From Arthrobacter sp. CAU 1506 (lineage in GTDB: Bacteria; Actinomycetota; Actinomycetes; Actinomycetales; Micrococcaceae), in NCBI RefSeq assembly GCF_005047635.1, contig NZ_SUKC01000006.1, forward strand, positions 124,001-188,000: a stretch of 64,000 bases of DNA, written 5' to 3'. A model generated the notes under the pieces. It had not been told where the DNA came from. It was given only the letters and a program-made list of their open reading frames with translations, and did not search any database. Below, piece after piece: positions 35,547 to 44,803 of this stretch; positions within the stretch are counted from its first letter, which is position 1, and the number at the start of each line of letters is the position of its first letter. The translations under genes and the position numbers were made by a program.

Positions 35547-36161
35547 GTGACTGTGACTGCCGATAACCCCCGTTTGTTCGACCGCCGTACCGTGTTCAAG
35601 GCCGGTGCGGGGCTGCTTGGTGCCTTGTCGCTGGCTGCCTGTTCCGTGGAGGACCCGTTGGCGCAGCAGGCCAACGCCGGAGACAACAAGAACTACATCG
35701 CCGGCGACGGATCGGTGACCGAATATGCGCCCGGTTCCCGAGGCGAACCGGTGCAGCTGACCGCCAAGCTCTTCGACGGCACTGCCGTCGATGCAGCCGA
35801 CTGGGCCGGCAAAGTCACCGTACTGAACTTCTGGTACGCCTCCTGTGCACCCTGCCGGCTGGAAGCTCCGGACCTGCAGGCCCTCAGCGAAGAGTTCGCC
35901 GACGGCGCCCAGTTCTACGGCGTTAACATCCGTGACGAGCGGCCCACCGCCGAGGCCTTCGAGCGCAACTTCGGGATCACGTACCCCAGTTTCATGGACA
36001 AGGACGGCGGCATCCTGCTGGCCATGACGTCCTATGTGCCGCCCCAGGCCGTGCCCACCACGCTGGTGCTGGACAAGGACGGCCGGGTCGCCGCCCGGAT
36101 CCTGGGTGTGGCGGACAAGGGCACGCTCAAAGCCCTGATCAAAGACGCAGTGGCCGCGTAG
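35547..36161 (+). CDS. TlpA-like membrane-anchored thiol-disulfide reductase (ResA/CcsX)
   Basis: A 204-residue thioredoxin-fold lipoprotein. DRRTVFKAGAGLLGALSLAAC is a Tat-like double arginine (Arg11-Arg12) followed by a hydrophobic stretch and a lipobox ending at Cys32. The active site is NFWYASCAPCRLEAPDLQ (CAPC), with cis-Pro in AVPTTLVL. It should keep apocytochrome c heme-binding cysteines reduced on the outer face, passing electrons from CcdA next door. GTG 35547 is the probable start; GTG 35553 also fits. The two-base spacing to ccdA supports one operon. Confidence 0.92.
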   Translation: MTVTADNPRLFDRRTVFKAGAGLLGALSLAACSVEDPLAQQANAGDNKNYIAGDGSVTEYAPGSRGEPVQLTAKLFDGTAVDAADWAGKVTVLNFWYASCAPCRLEAPDLQALSEEFADGAQFYGVNIRDERPTAEAFERNFGITYPSFMDKDGGILLAMTSYVPPQAVPTTLVLDKDGRVAARILGVADKGTLKALIKDAVAA

Positions 36162-36163
36162 CC

Positions 36164-36952
36164 GTGGGGTGGGCGACGGCCTCGCTGCCGATGACCTTGG
36201 GGGGCGCCTTCGGCGACACGGTGCTGAACGGCTCCGTGCTGCTGGCCATCCCCGTGGCGATGCTGGCCGGGCTGGTCTCCTTCCTGTCTCCGTGTGTGCT
36301 GCCGCTGGTTCCCGGCTACATGGGTTATGTCACCGGCCTGACCGGCGTGGACCTGGAACGGCAGCGCCGCGGTCGGATGTTCGCCGGCATCGGCCTGTTT
36401 GTGCTCGGCTTTTCCGTCGTCTTCGTCTTCATCGGGGCGGTCTTCGGCCAACTGGGCGCCTGGCTGAAGGGCAGCGACGCCGACTGGATCACCCAGCTGC
36501 TGGGCATCGTCGTCGTGCTCATGGGCATCATTTTCATGGGCGGCCTGTCCTTCTTCCAGCGGGACCGTAAGATCCACTCCCGTCCGCCTGCGGGGCTGTG
36601 GGGTGCCCCGGTGCTCGGCATGACGTTCGGGCTGGGCTGGGCGCCGTGCATTGGCCCGACCTTTTCCGCGGTCCAGGCGCTGGCGTACTCCGGCGGAGCG
36701 GATGCGGCCAAGGGCGCGTTCCTGGCCTTCGTGTACTGCCTTGGCCTGGGCATCCCGTTCCTGCTGATTGCGCTCGGTGTGCGGCGGGGGATGGGCGCCA
36801 TGGCGTTCTTCCGCAAGCACCGGCTGTTCCTGCAGCGGTCGGGCGGGGCCATGTTGGTAGTTTTGGGCCTGCTGATGGCCACCGGGCTCTGGGGGGACTG
36901 GGTGACGCAATTGCAGGACTGGTTTGCAAATGAAGTGAGGCTCCCGATCTGA
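36164..36952 (+). CDS. ccdA: Cytochrome c biogenesis protein CcdA
   Basis: A 262-residue transmembrane thiol transporter. About six helices are seen; the two redox cysteines are in FLSPCVLPLVPGYMGYV and FGLGWAPCIGPTFSA, the standard CcdA motifs. It carries reducing equivalents across the membrane from cytoplasmic thioredoxin to the TlpA lipoprotein. The GTG start at 36164 is two bases after the tlpA stop, and the stop overlaps resB by one base. Confidence 0.96.
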   Translation: MGWATASLPMTLGGAFGDTVLNGSVLLAIPVAMLAGLVSFLSPCVLPLVPGYMGYVTGLTGVDLERQRRGRMFAGIGLFVLGFSVVFVFIGAVFGQLGAWLKGSDADWITQLLGIVVVLMGIIFMGGLSFFQRDRKIHSRPPAGLWGAPVLGMTFGLGWAPCIGPTFSAVQALAYSGGADAAKGAFLAFVYCLGLGIPFLLIALGVRRGMGAMAFFRKHRLFLQRSGGAMLVVLGLLMATGLWGDWVTQLQDWFANEVRLPI

Positions 36953-38691
36953 TGAGTCAGACCCCCGACGGCGCTCAGCGCCATGACGACGCCGGTGCAC
37001 CCGCCCCGGACGGACCGGGCACCGGCGGCGGCAAAGGCCGTGCCGTGACCGACCGCAAGCGCAACCGCAAGCGGGACGACGTCGCCGTTCCCGCGCTGGG
37101 CTTCCTCGGCATGCTGCGCTGGGCCTGGACCCAGCTGACCAGCATGCGCACAGCACTGTTCCTGTTGCTGCTGCTGGCGGTGGCCGCGGTCCCGGGTTCG
37201 CTGTTCCCGCAGCGCCCGGCCAACCCCGCCGTGGTGACGCAGTACCTGACCGACAACCCGGAGGTCGGGCCGTGGCTGGACCGCTTCCAGCTCTTCGACG
37301 TGTACTCCTCGGTGTGGTTCTCCGCCATTTACCTGCTGCTGTTCCTGTCGTTGATTGGCTGCGTCATCCCGCGGGCCATCCAGCACTACAAGGCCATGCG
37401 GTCACAGCCGCCCCGGACGCCGCGCCGGCTGTCCCGTCTGCCCGAGTACGGTTCCATGGCGGTCCCCGCCGAAGCCGGCCTCTCGGCACGTTCGGCGGTC
37501 GAAGAGGCTGCCCGGCTGCTGAAGCGCCGCGGCTACCGGGTGAATGTGCGCGACGCGGACACCGACCGGCCCTCCGTCGGCGCCGAACGCGGCTTCGCCA
37601 AGGAAATCGGAAACCTGGTATTCCATACCTCGCTGATCGGCGTGCTGGTCTCGGTGGCGATCGGCGGCCAGTTCGGCTACACCGGCCAGCGGGTTCTGGT
37701 CGAGGGCGAAACGTTCGTGAATTCGCTGATCGGCTATGACAGTTTCAACCCGGGGACCGGCTTCACCGAGGACCGGCTGGACCCGTTCTCACTGACGCTG
37801 GACAAGTTCGAGGTGGTGTTCGACCGCGAATCGACCACCCATTACGGGCAGCCGCTGGACTTCACCGCCACCATGTCCGTGCGTGAGCCGGGGCAACCCG
37901 CAGAGCAGCAGGTCCTGAAGGTCAACCATCCGCTGACCATCGGCGGCAGCAACGTCTACCTGATGGGCAACGGCTACGCGCCGGTGGTGACCATCCGGGA
38001 CGGGGAGGGCAACATCGCCCACCAGGGCCCCGTCGTCGCCATCCCCAATGATGGCGCCTACACCTCCACGATGGTGATCAAGGTGCCGGACGCGAAGCCC
38101 GAGCAGCTGGGCTTCGTGGGCTTCTTCCTGCCGACGGCGATGGAAGGCGAGGACGGCGTGGCCTACGGCAGCGACCCGGACCCGATGAACCCGCGACTGT
38201 ACCTGAACTCCTACTATGGCGACCTGGGCCTGGACAACGGCGATCCGAAGAACGTCTTTGTGCTGGACACCAGCAACCTCACCGTGCTCAATGACCGCAA
38301 CCAGGACAGCGGCGGCATCGAGCTCGCCGCCTACGAGACGAAGGAACTGCCCAACGGAATGGGCAGCATCACCTTCGACGGGCTGGTGCGCTATGCCGCG
38401 CTGGACATCCATCACGATCCGGGCAAGCTCGGGGCCCTCGTCTTCTCCTCGCTGGCCATGGCCGGCCTGGGCGCCTCCTTGTTCATCGGCCGGCGCCGCG
38501 TCTGGGTCCGTGCCGGCACCCACGACGACGGACGCACGATGGTGGAGTGGGGCCTGCTGGCCCGCGGCGAGGACCACCGTCTGGCCCCTGAAGCAGCGAC
38601 CATCAGCAAACTTCTCCGCGACCAATGGCTGACGGATGCCGGCCCACAGGCGCACAATAGCAAGAGCGCCGCCGGCGTCGACAACTCCTAA
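36952..38691 (+). CDS. resB: System II cytochrome c biogenesis protein ResB
   Basis: A 579-residue ResB/Ccs1 protein, part of the heme export and ligation complex. After a basic cytoplasmic N-terminus there is the first helix (MRTALFLLLLLAVAAVPGSLFPQRP, family motif), then further helices around FSAIYLLLFLSLIGCVIPR, a third (LVFHTSLIGVLVSVAIG), a large extracytoplasmic domain and a C-terminal helix (GALVFSSLAMAGLGASLFIG) before a cytoplasmic tail of about 70 residues. It works with CcsB encoded next. ATG 36952 overlaps the ccdA stop. Confidence 0.95.
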   Translation: MSQTPDGAQRHDDAGAPAPDGPGTGGGKGRAVTDRKRNRKRDDVAVPALGFLGMLRWAWTQLTSMRTALFLLLLLAVAAVPGSLFPQRPANPAVVTQYLTDNPEVGPWLDRFQLFDVYSSVWFSAIYLLLFLSLIGCVIPRAIQHYKAMRSQPPRTPRRLSRLPEYGSMAVPAEAGLSARSAVEEAARLLKRRGYRVNVRDADTDRPSVGAERGFAKEIGNLVFHTSLIGVLVSVAIGGQFGYTGQRVLVEGETFVNSLIGYDSFNPGTGFTEDRLDPFSLTLDKFEVVFDRESTTHYGQPLDFTATMSVREPGQPAEQQVLKVNHPLTIGGSNVYLMGNGYAPVVTIRDGEGNIAHQGPVVAIPNDGAYTSTMVIKVPDAKPEQLGFVGFFLPTAMEGEDGVAYGSDPDPMNPRLYLNSYYGDLGLDNGDPKNVFVLDTSNLTVLNDRNQDSGGIELAAYETKELPNGMGSITFDGLVRYAALDIHHDPGKLGALVFSSLAMAGLGASLFIGRRRVWVRAGTHDDGRTMVEWGLLARGEDHRLAPEAATISKLLRDQWLTDAGPQAHNSKSAAGVDNS

Positions 38692-38705
38692 GGACACCTC
38701 TTCCC

Positions 38706-39758
38706 ATGCCCACGATTGACCAAACACTGGCCCAGTACAGCGAGCTGTTCATGCTGCTCGGTGCGATGGCGTTCACCGTCGCCTTCATCGCCTTCTGCTG
38801 GGACCTGGCGAAGTCCAGCAAGACCATCAAGGCCGTCGAGGACCGGCTGGCCGCCGAGCATGCCACGGCGGACGTGGCAGTGCTGGTCGGCGCGGCCGGA
38901 GCCAGCTCCGGATCCGCTGCCGGCCGGACCGCCGGCGGCAGCGCAGGCCAGGCGCACACCGTCGAAATGGCCTCTGACTCGATGAACTACGGCAAGGAAC
39001 GCCGGGCCGCAGCGCGAATCGGCGTGGCCCTCACCGTGCTGGCGACGGTCATCCTGGCCGCCGGCGTGCTGACCCGCGGGTTGGCAGCGCACCGGGTGCC
39101 GTGGGGCAACATGTACGAATTCTGCACCACCGGCGCGCTGATGGTGGCGGTTGTCTACCTGATTGCGCTGACCCGTAAAGACCTGCGTTTCCTCGGCTCG
39201 TTCGTCATCGGGCTTGTGGTGGTCATGCTGATCGCTGCCACCATCGGATTCCCGACGCCGGTGGCCCACCTGATCCCCGCCCTGCAGAGCTACTGGATCA
39301 TCATCCACGTCTCGGTGGCCGTGCTGGCGTCCGCGCTGTTCACGCTGACCTTCGCCATGTCCGTGCTGCAGCTGATCCAGGGCAACCGTGAAGCCCGCGG
39401 CCGCGCTGGCAAAGCGGACAAACTGGCTTTCATGCGCTTGGTGCCCTCCGCGCTGACCTTGGAGAACGCCGCCTACCGGATCAACGCGGTGTCCTTCGTG
39501 TTCTGGACGTTCACCCTGGTGCTCGGCGCCATCTGGGCCGAAGAGGCCTGGGGCCGCTACTGGGGCTGGGACACCAAGGAAGTCTGGACGTTCGTGATCT
39601 GGGTGGTCTACGCCGGCTACCTGCACGCCCGCGCCACCCGCGGCTGGACCGGCACCCGCGCCGCATGGCTGTCCATCGTCGGCTACCTCTGCGTGGTTTT
39701 CAACTTCACCATCGTCAACGTCTTCTTCGCTGGCCTGCACAGCTACGCCGGGGTCTAG
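38706..39758 (+). CDS. ccsB: Cytochrome c biogenesis protein CcsB (CcsA family)
   Basis: A 350-residue polytopic membrane protein. The tryptophan-rich heme-handling loop (WAEEAWGRYWGWDTKEVWTFV) is intact, and histidines flank it, in HVSVAVLASALF and YLHARATRGW. With ResB it forms the System II cytochrome c synthetase, which attaches heme to CXXCH motifs outside the membrane. The N-terminal extension with a disordered Gly/Ala/Ser segment (residues 55-80) is usual in actinobacteria. It ends the operon 14 bases after resB. Confidence 0.96.
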   Translation: MPTIDQTLAQYSELFMLLGAMAFTVAFIAFCWDLAKSSKTIKAVEDRLAAEHATADVAVLVGAAGASSGSAAGRTAGGSAGQAHTVEMASDSMNYGKERRAAARIGVALTVLATVILAAGVLTRGLAAHRVPWGNMYEFCTTGALMVAVVYLIALTRKDLRFLGSFVIGLVVVMLIAATIGFPTPVAHLIPALQSYWIIIHVSVAVLASALFTLTFAMSVLQLIQGNREARGRAGKADKLAFMRLVPSALTLENAAYRINAVSFVFWTFTLVLGAIWAEEAWGRYWGWDTKEVWTFVIWVVYAGYLHARATRGWTGTRAAWLSIVGYLCVVFNFTIVNVFFAGLHSYAGV

Positions 39759-39985
39759 CTCCCTTTACGGACCCGGACAGACGGGAGTGCCCGCCCACCT
39801 ACCGGACGGGAGTGCCTGCCCACCTAACGGATGGGCAAGCGGGGAAGCCGCTTCGCCTGTCTGACGGGCGGGGAAGCCGTCTGATCCAACGGGTGCGCCG
39901 GAGAATCCCGCCCGCCCTCCCCGCGAGCGGAGCGGTGCCAAGCGCCGTGCCGGCAGGTGTCCACCGCCAGACTCCATAACGCAAG
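39759..39985. repeat. Gap with two 25-bp tandem repeats and related GC-rich words
   Basis: Units ACGGGAGTGCCCGCCCACCT... (39781-39805 and 39806-39830) differ at two positions; the following GGGGAAGCCG motif also occurs twice. No gene and no promoter is clear. The gap ends in a bidirectional terminator. Confidence 0.7.
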
Positions 39986-40025
39986 AAGGCCCGCAGCTCT
40001 GGATTCACGCAGAGCTGCGGGCCTT
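39986..40025. terminator. Bidirectional terminator between ccsB and PLDc_N gene
   Basis: A perfect 15-bp stem AAGGCCCGCAGCTCT / AGAGCTGCGGGCCTT with a ten-base loop. The A/T ends on both sides allow it to stop transcription from the rightward ccs operon and from the leftward small gene. Confidence 0.88.
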
Positions 40026-40053
40026 TGTCGAAACCCGAGGGTCTCAGGGCTGA

Positions 40054-40491
40054 TTAGCGCGGACCGTTATCCGGATCGTCTTCGCTCAGTTGCCGGCCGT
40101 CATGGGTGGCAGGCTTGTCATCGTTGCCGTGCGGCCGGTCCTCGCGTTTCTTTGGTTCCGGGTCGCGCTTCTTCGGCTCCTGTTCACGCTTTTTCTGTTC
40201 CTCTTCGCGCTGCTTGGCGCGGCGCTGGGCGTCAAGCGTGCGGAGGAATGCAATGTCATCGTCCGGAGCAGCCGGGCGGGGTGCTTGCTGGGGTTGCCGG
40301 CTGCCCGCGCGGGGCCGCCCCCACATAAACCACATCAGGGCGCCGATCAGGGGGACCAAGATGATGGTCAGGATCCATCCCGGTTTTGAGATACTGCGCA
40401 CCTCGTGGGGCCGGGACCGGATGCACTCGATCAGGGCATAGATCACCACTGCGAGAGCCAGTACCGCGAGCAGGATAAAGAGACGGACCAT
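40054..40491 (-). CDS. Small PLDc_N-domain membrane protein with charged tail
   Basis: A 145-residue protein. It has two transmembrane helices, VRLFILLAVLALAVVIYALIEC and GWILTIILVPLIGALMWFMWGRPR, separated by a short loop, the pattern of the phospholipase D-nuclease N-terminal (PLDc_N) domain, which by itself has no catalytic residues. The C-terminal half is highly charged with repeated KKRE and KKRDPEPKKRE words, predicted cytoplasmic and disordered. Role unknown. ATG 40491 has TACAAT six bases before it, a leaderless start; it diverges from a DUF4229 gene that has the same signature. Confidence 0.82.
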   Translation of the reverse strand: MVRLFILLAVLALAVVIYALIECIRSRPHEVRSISKPGWILTIILVPLIGALMWFMWGRPRAGSRQPQQAPRPAAPDDDIAFLRTLDAQRRAKQREEEQKKREQEPKKRDPEPKKREDRPHGNDDKPATHDGRQLSEDDPDNGPR

Positions 40492-40577
40492 GCATTAATT
40501 GTAGGTGAGCACCGCGCTGGGGACTGCGGATACCGTAGGCTGTCCGGGTGATCTCGCGGGCAGCGTAAACTTGAGGG

Positions 40578-40952
40578 GTGGCATTTTGGAAATTCAGCGC
40601 CCTGCGGCTTGGCATCATGGCCGTCATCTTTGTTATCTGCCTGTTCCTGAGGCTGGGCGTCATCTACTCCGCCCTAGCGGCAGCGGTCATGGGCTGGTGC
40701 ATCACCTACCTGTTCTTCCGCGAGATGAGGGACGAAGCCGGGAGGGCACTCGCCAGCCGCTTCAACAAAGGCGTGGCGGCACCGCGGACCTCCACGGAGA
40801 TCTCCGATGCACTGGCCGAGGACTCCGCCGTCGAGCAGCACGGAGAGCTGCGAGTGGATTCGGACCGCAAGCCCAAGCCTGCACAGCAGCCGGCCCACCA
40901 GCAGCAAGCCCAGCAGAAGCCGGACGAACCCGGGTCCGCGGACCAGAGCTAG
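40578..40952 (+). CDS. DUF4229-like small membrane protein
   Basis: A 124-residue protein: a short N-terminus, two helices (LRLGIMAVIFVICLFLRLGV, then SALAAAVMGWCITYLFF), then a cytoplasmic tail with a REMRDEAGRALASRFNKG helix and a Gln/Pro/Lys-rich end. This is typical of DUF4229, widely conserved beside menaquinone genes in actinobacteria; function is unknown. The GTG start at 40578 has TAAACT six bases upstream. It converges with menA. Confidence 0.82.
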   Translation: MAFWKFSALRLGIMAVIFVICLFLRLGVIYSALAAAVMGWCITYLFFREMRDEAGRALASRFNKGVAAPRTSTEISDALAEDSAVEQHGELRVDSDRKPKPAQQPAHQQQAQQKPDEPGSADQS

Positions 40953-41020
40953 CCGGATCCCGCGGCCAGTTCGGCCACGGCATCAAGCGTTGACGGCAGG
41001 CGGGAGCCCGCAGCACCGCC

Positions 41021-41902
41021 CTACATGATCGTGCTGAGCACCAGGCCCAGGCCGAAGGCGACGGCGAAGCCCAGATTGATCAGGCCGGTCTGCTTCAGTA
41101 CCGGTATCAGGCTCTCCCGCTTCTTGCCCTTGAGCATCAGCCAGCAGGGCGTGAGGCACGCCGGCACCAGCAGCAGGACCAGCAGGATCCAGGGGAATTC
41201 GTAGACCAGGATCAGCGGCAGCAGGAGAGCCACCGCCAGCATCATGACGTAGCTGATGCGCGCGGCCTCGTCGCCCATGCGCACTGCCAGCGTCATTTTC
41301 CCGACTTCGCGGTCGGTGGGGATGTCGCGGACGTTGTTGGCCATCAGGAGGGCAGTGGCGATCAAGCCGGTCCCGACGGCGCCGATGAATGACGGCCAGC
41401 TGACCTGCAGGGCCTGGGTGTAGGTGGTTCCCATGGTGGCGACAATGCCAAAGAACAGGAACACGTAGACCTCGCCCAGCCCGCGGTAGCCGTACGGGTT
41501 GTTGCCGCCGGTGTAGCCCCAGGCCGCGATCACGCAGCCTACGCCCACCAGCAACAGCGGCCAGGTTTGGGACAGGATGATCAGTGCGAGCCCGGCGACC
41601 ATGGCCAGCCCGAAGCTGCCGAAGGCGGCGGCCTTCACGGCTTGCGGCGTGGCCAGCCCGGAGCCGGTCAGCCGCAGCGGTCCGACGCGCACGTCGTCGG
41701 TGCCGCGGACGCCGTCCGAATAGTCGTTCGCATAGTTCACCCCCACCTGGAACAGAATGGCCACCAGTGCAGCCAGCACGGCCAGCAGCGGCCGGAAAGA
41801 CCCCAGCTCATAGGCGGCAGCGCTGCCGATGATCACCGGCGCGATCGACATCGGAAGTGTGCGGGGCCGTGCCCCTTCGAGCCATTGCCCGGCTGTAGCC
41901 AC
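41021..41902 (-). CDS. menA: 1,4-dihydroxy-2-naphthoate polyprenyltransferase
   Basis: A 293-residue UbiA-family integral membrane enzyme that adds a polyprenyl chain to dihydroxynaphthoate, giving demethylmenaquinone. The first Asp-rich motif is NYANDYSDGVRGTDD, and the second is DIPTDREVGKMTLAVRMG; both bind magnesium-diphosphate. Around eight helices are seen. The GTG start at 41902 follows AAGGATC. It is downstream of menE and menB on the same strand, with 123 bases between menE and menA, so the three may share transcripts. Confidence 0.95.
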   Translation of the reverse strand: MATAGQWLEGARPRTLPMSIAPVIIGSAAAYELGSFRPLLAVLAALVAILFQVGVNYANDYSDGVRGTDDVRVGPLRLTGSGLATPQAVKAAAFGSFGLAMVAGLALIILSQTWPLLLVGVGCVIAAWGYTGGNNPYGYRGLGEVYVFLFFGIVATMGTTYTQALQVSWPSFIGAVGTGLIATALLMANNVRDIPTDREVGKMTLAVRMGDEAARISYVMMLAVALLLPLILVYEFPWILLVLLLVPACLTPCWLMLKGKKRESLIPVLKQTGLINLGFAVAFGLGLVLSTIM

Positions 41903-42025
41903 TGTGGAAGATCCTTACCTGTGGGGGACTGGTACAACATCGGCTGCGGGCATCCGCAGCAAGGTTCTATTCTCGCCCATGGGCGGCGCTGGGCCGTGCA
42001 GCAGGCCGAGCGGGAGTGCCGGATG

Positions 42026-43183
42026 TCACGATCGCGGCGGTTCCGCTCCAAGCTGCTCTTCGCCGGGCAGCGCGGCTCCCGCCGCCGACCGGCGCAGGAT
42101 CTCCGCCACGGCCAGGCGGTCCGGTTTGCCGTTGGACAACAGCGGCAGCGCATCCAGATGCACAATGTGCCGCGGGACGGCCGGACTTCCCAATGCCGCG
42201 CGGACGCCCGACTGGATCTGGTCCGCGGTGGCGGTTCCGACGACCGCGGCGCACACCTTGGTGCCCCACTCCGGGTCCGGGACTCCCGCCACCAAAGCCG
42301 CCCGTACCTCCGGGAGCCGTTCAATGGACTCGGCGACGGCAGCCGCCGAGACCTTGACGCCGCCGGTGATCAGAACATCGTCTGCACGCCCGCTCACGGT
42401 GAGCGCACCGGCGTCGTCGATCTCGCCCAGGTCCTCGGTGCGGAACCACCGGGTGCCGCCGGACTCGCTGAAGTGTGCCGCGGTCAGCTCCGGGTTCGCC
42501 AGGTAGCCGCCGGCCACCACGTCGCCGCCGATCAGGACCCGGCCCTCTTCGAGCTGCAAGCTGACGCCCTGCAGCGGCACGCCGTCGTACACGCAGCCGC
42601 CGCAGGTCTCGCTCATGCCGTAGGTGCGCACAATCTTCAGGGAATGCTTGGCCGCCTCGGTGCGCAGCGCCGCCGGCATCCGGGCCCCGCCCAGCAGGAT
42701 CGCGTCAAAGCGGCGCAGCGCGCTGATGGTTTCCGGCGTCGGGGAGGAGAGCAGCCGGTGCAGTTGGGTGGGCACGAGGGAGGTGATCCGGAACCGGTCG
42801 GTCAGCGCGGAGGCCGCCTCGGTGAACGCCTGCGCGGTAAAGCCGTGGGACAGGTCCATGGCCCAGGGCCGGGTACCCGCGTAAAGCGAGCGGACCAGCA
42901 CCTGCAGGCCGGCGACGTAATTCGGTGCCAGCGTCAGCAGCCACTGGCCCTCGCCGCCCAGCCGCAACGCCGTGCCCATCGACGACGCAGCCAGCGCGTC
43001 GATGCCCAGCATGGTGGCCTTGGGCGTGCCGGTGGAACCCGAGGTCCGGACAATGGCGGCGGTCTCCGGAGCCAGGCCGGGCAACGTCACCGGCAGCGGG
43101 GTCCCGTCGGCCGCGATTTCGACGGCGGGACCCTCGCCGCCCAGTGCTGCCGTCAGCGCCGTCAAGGCCGGCTGGATGTCCAT
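42026..43183 (-). CDS. menE: o-Succinylbenzoate-CoA ligase
   Basis: A 385-residue adenylate-forming ligase, at the short end for MenE. The AMP-binding loop is TSGSTGTPKATML, the hinge region contains GGARMPAALR and YGMSETCGG, and the catalytic lysine in LLSNGKPDRLAVAE is the C-terminal lysine of the family. It converts o-succinylbenzoate to its CoA thioester. It starts ten bases after menB, reading the same way, so menB-menE form an operon. ATG 43183 is used. Confidence 0.93.
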   Translation of the reverse strand: MDIQPALTALTAALGGEGPAVEIAADGTPLPVTLPGLAPETAAIVRTSGSTGTPKATMLGIDALAASSMGTALRLGGEGQWLLTLAPNYVAGLQVLVRSLYAGTRPWAMDLSHGFTAQAFTEAASALTDRFRITSLVPTQLHRLLSSPTPETISALRRFDAILLGGARMPAALRTEAAKHSLKIVRTYGMSETCGGCVYDGVPLQGVSLQLEEGRVLIGGDVVAGGYLANPELTAAHFSESGGTRWFRTEDLGEIDDAGALTVSGRADDVLITGGVKVSAAAVAESIERLPEVRAALVAGVPDPEWGTKVCAAVVGTATADQIQSGVRAALGSPAVPRHIVHLDALPLLSNGKPDRLAVAEILRRSAAGAALPGEEQLGAEPPRS

Positions 43184-43193
43184 CCCTGCCGCC

Positions 43194-44201
43194 TTAGAAG
43201 TAGTAGGGGAACGCAGACCAGTCGGGGTCGCGCTTGGCCAGGAACGCTTCCTTGCCTTCCACGGCTTCGTCCGTCATGTAGGCCAGCCGGGTGGCTTCAC
43301 CTGCGAAGACCTGCTGGCCGGCCAGTCCGTCGTCGGCCAGGTTGAAGGCGAACTTGAGCATCCGGATGGCCTGCGGCGACTGCCGGGCGATGTCTGCGGC
43401 GTACTCCAGCGCCACCTCTTCGAGGCGCTCGTGGTCGACCGCCTCGTTGACCGCGCCCATGCGGACCATGTCCTCGGCGGAGTATTCGCGGGCCAGGAAG
43501 AAAATCTCCCGCGCGGCCTTTTGGCCGATCTGGCGGGCCAGCAACGCCGAGCCGTAGCCCGCGTCGAAGCTGCCAACGGTGGCATCAGTCTGCTTGAACT
43601 TACCGTGCTGGCGGGAGGCGATGGTCAGGTCCGAGACCACGTGCAGCGAATGCCCGCCGCCGGCCGCCCAGCCGTTGACGACGGCGATGACCACCTTGGG
43701 CATCGTGCGCATCAACCGTTGGACTTCCAGAATGTGCAGCCGGCCGGCGCGGGCAGGATCGATGGTCTCCTTCGTTTCCCCGGCTGCGTACCGGTAACCG
43801 TCACGGCCGCGGATGCGCTGGTCTCCGCCCGAGCAGAACGAGTGACCGCCGTCCTTGGCGGAGGGGCCGTTGCCGGTCAGCAACACCGTGGCGACATCCG
43901 GCGTCATCCGCGCATGGTCCATCGCCCGGTAGAGCTCGTCGACCGTTCCGGGCCGGAACGCGTTGCGCACCTCCGGCCGGTTGAAAGCGATACGCACCGC
44001 GGGCAGATCGCGGACCACGTTCCCGTCGGCGTCGCGTTCCACCTGGCGGTGGTAGGTCATGTCCTGGAAATCGAAGCCCTCCACCACACGCCAGCGCTGC
44101 GGGTCGAAGAGGTCGGAAACCTTCTCCGGCAGATCGGACTGTACCTCGCGGCCAGTGCTCTCGGAATGGGTATTGGCTGGGGCAGGGGTCTCGGAAGTCA
44201 C
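43194..44201 (-). CDS. menB: 1,4-dihydroxy-2-naphthoyl-CoA synthase
   Basis: A 335-residue crotonase-fold enzyme that closes the second ring from o-succinylbenzoyl-CoA. Motifs include FCSGGDQRIRGRDGY with the oxyanion loop, and VVIAVVNGWAAGGGHSLHVVSDLTIAS; VGSFDAGYGSALLARQIG completes the family signature. The N-terminal 60 residues are longer than in enterobacteria, usual for actinobacteria. GTG 44201 has TAAACT six bases upstream, so the operon mRNA is probably leaderless. menE follows by ten bases. Confidence 0.96.
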   Translation of the reverse strand: MTSETPAPANTHSESTGREVQSDLPEKVSDLFDPQRWRVVEGFDFQDMTYHRQVERDADGNVVRDLPAVRIAFNRPEVRNAFRPGTVDELYRAMDHARMTPDVATVLLTGNGPSAKDGGHSFCSGGDQRIRGRDGYRYAAGETKETIDPARAGRLHILEVQRLMRTMPKVVIAVVNGWAAGGGHSLHVVSDLTIASRQHGKFKQTDATVGSFDAGYGSALLARQIGQKAAREIFFLAREYSAEDMVRMGAVNEAVDHERLEEVALEYAADIARQSPQAIRMLKFAFNLADDGLAGQQVFAGEATRLAYMTDEAVEGKEAFLAKRDPDWSAFPYYF

Positions 44202-44257
44202 TCTTCGAGTTTATCGTCGCGGTTGAGTAGACCTTCCAACGCTGTCCGGTAGCCGCG

Positions 44258-44695
44258 CTAGGAAATGCAGAACTCGTTGCCCTCCGGGTCGGCCATCGTG
44301 TGCCAGCCGTGCGGGCCCTGGGTCTCCGTGTACAAGAAGGTGGCGCCACGCGCTTCCAGCCGCGCCCGGACCTCGTCCTTGTCTTCCCCGGCCAGACGGA
44401 CGTCCCAATGGATCCGGTTCTTGACCGATTTGGACTCCGGAACCGGCTGGAACAAGATCCGCTGCCGGGCTTTGCTCTCCGCTTGATCCGGTGGGCAGAT
44501 CGCCGCGCCGTCTTTCCACACTCGAACGTTATTGTGCACGATGGTGTCCGCGTCGGTGGCAAAGCCTTGCTCGATCATGCTGGTGATGAAGTCCTGGTCC
44601 GTAGGTTCCACCTCCCAGCCCAGCGTTTCCGCCCACCAATCGGCCTGGGCGTGCGCGTCCTTGCAGTCGACTGCCATCTGAATGTCATACGTCAT
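44258..44695 (-). CDS. VOC-superfamily (glyoxalase/bleomycin-resistance fold) protein
   Basis: A 145-residue two-module VOC protein. First module: MTYDIQMAVDCKDAHAQADWWAETLGWEVEP; second: RIHWDVRLAGEDKDEVRARLEARGATFLY and HGWHTMADPEGNEFCI, ending in the metal-ligand glutamate pattern. It resembles actinobacterial VOC proteins of unknown substrate. ATG 44695 has TACGCT seven bases before it; the longer in-frame extension to 44815 would overlap the divergent SAP gene and is rejected. Confidence 0.85.
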   Translation of the reverse strand: MTYDIQMAVDCKDAHAQADWWAETLGWEVEPTDQDFITSMIEQGFATDADTIVHNNVRVWKDGAAICPPDQAESKARQRILFQPVPESKSVKNRIHWDVRLAGEDKDEVRARLEARGATFLYTETQGPHGWHTMADPEGNEFCIS

Positions 44696-44803
44696 GGCGT
44701 TGAGCGTAAAGGCTCCCGTCACTCTGCGGTAGAGGAACACGGACAGCATCGGACCTGAATGGAGAACCTGCCGACCTCGCGCCGTGATTGAGTCGGAAGA
44801 ATC

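Noticed and set aside
41567-43345. 592-codon rightward frame opposite menA/menE
   Set aside because: Spans two real genes; Arg/Gly-rich shadow.
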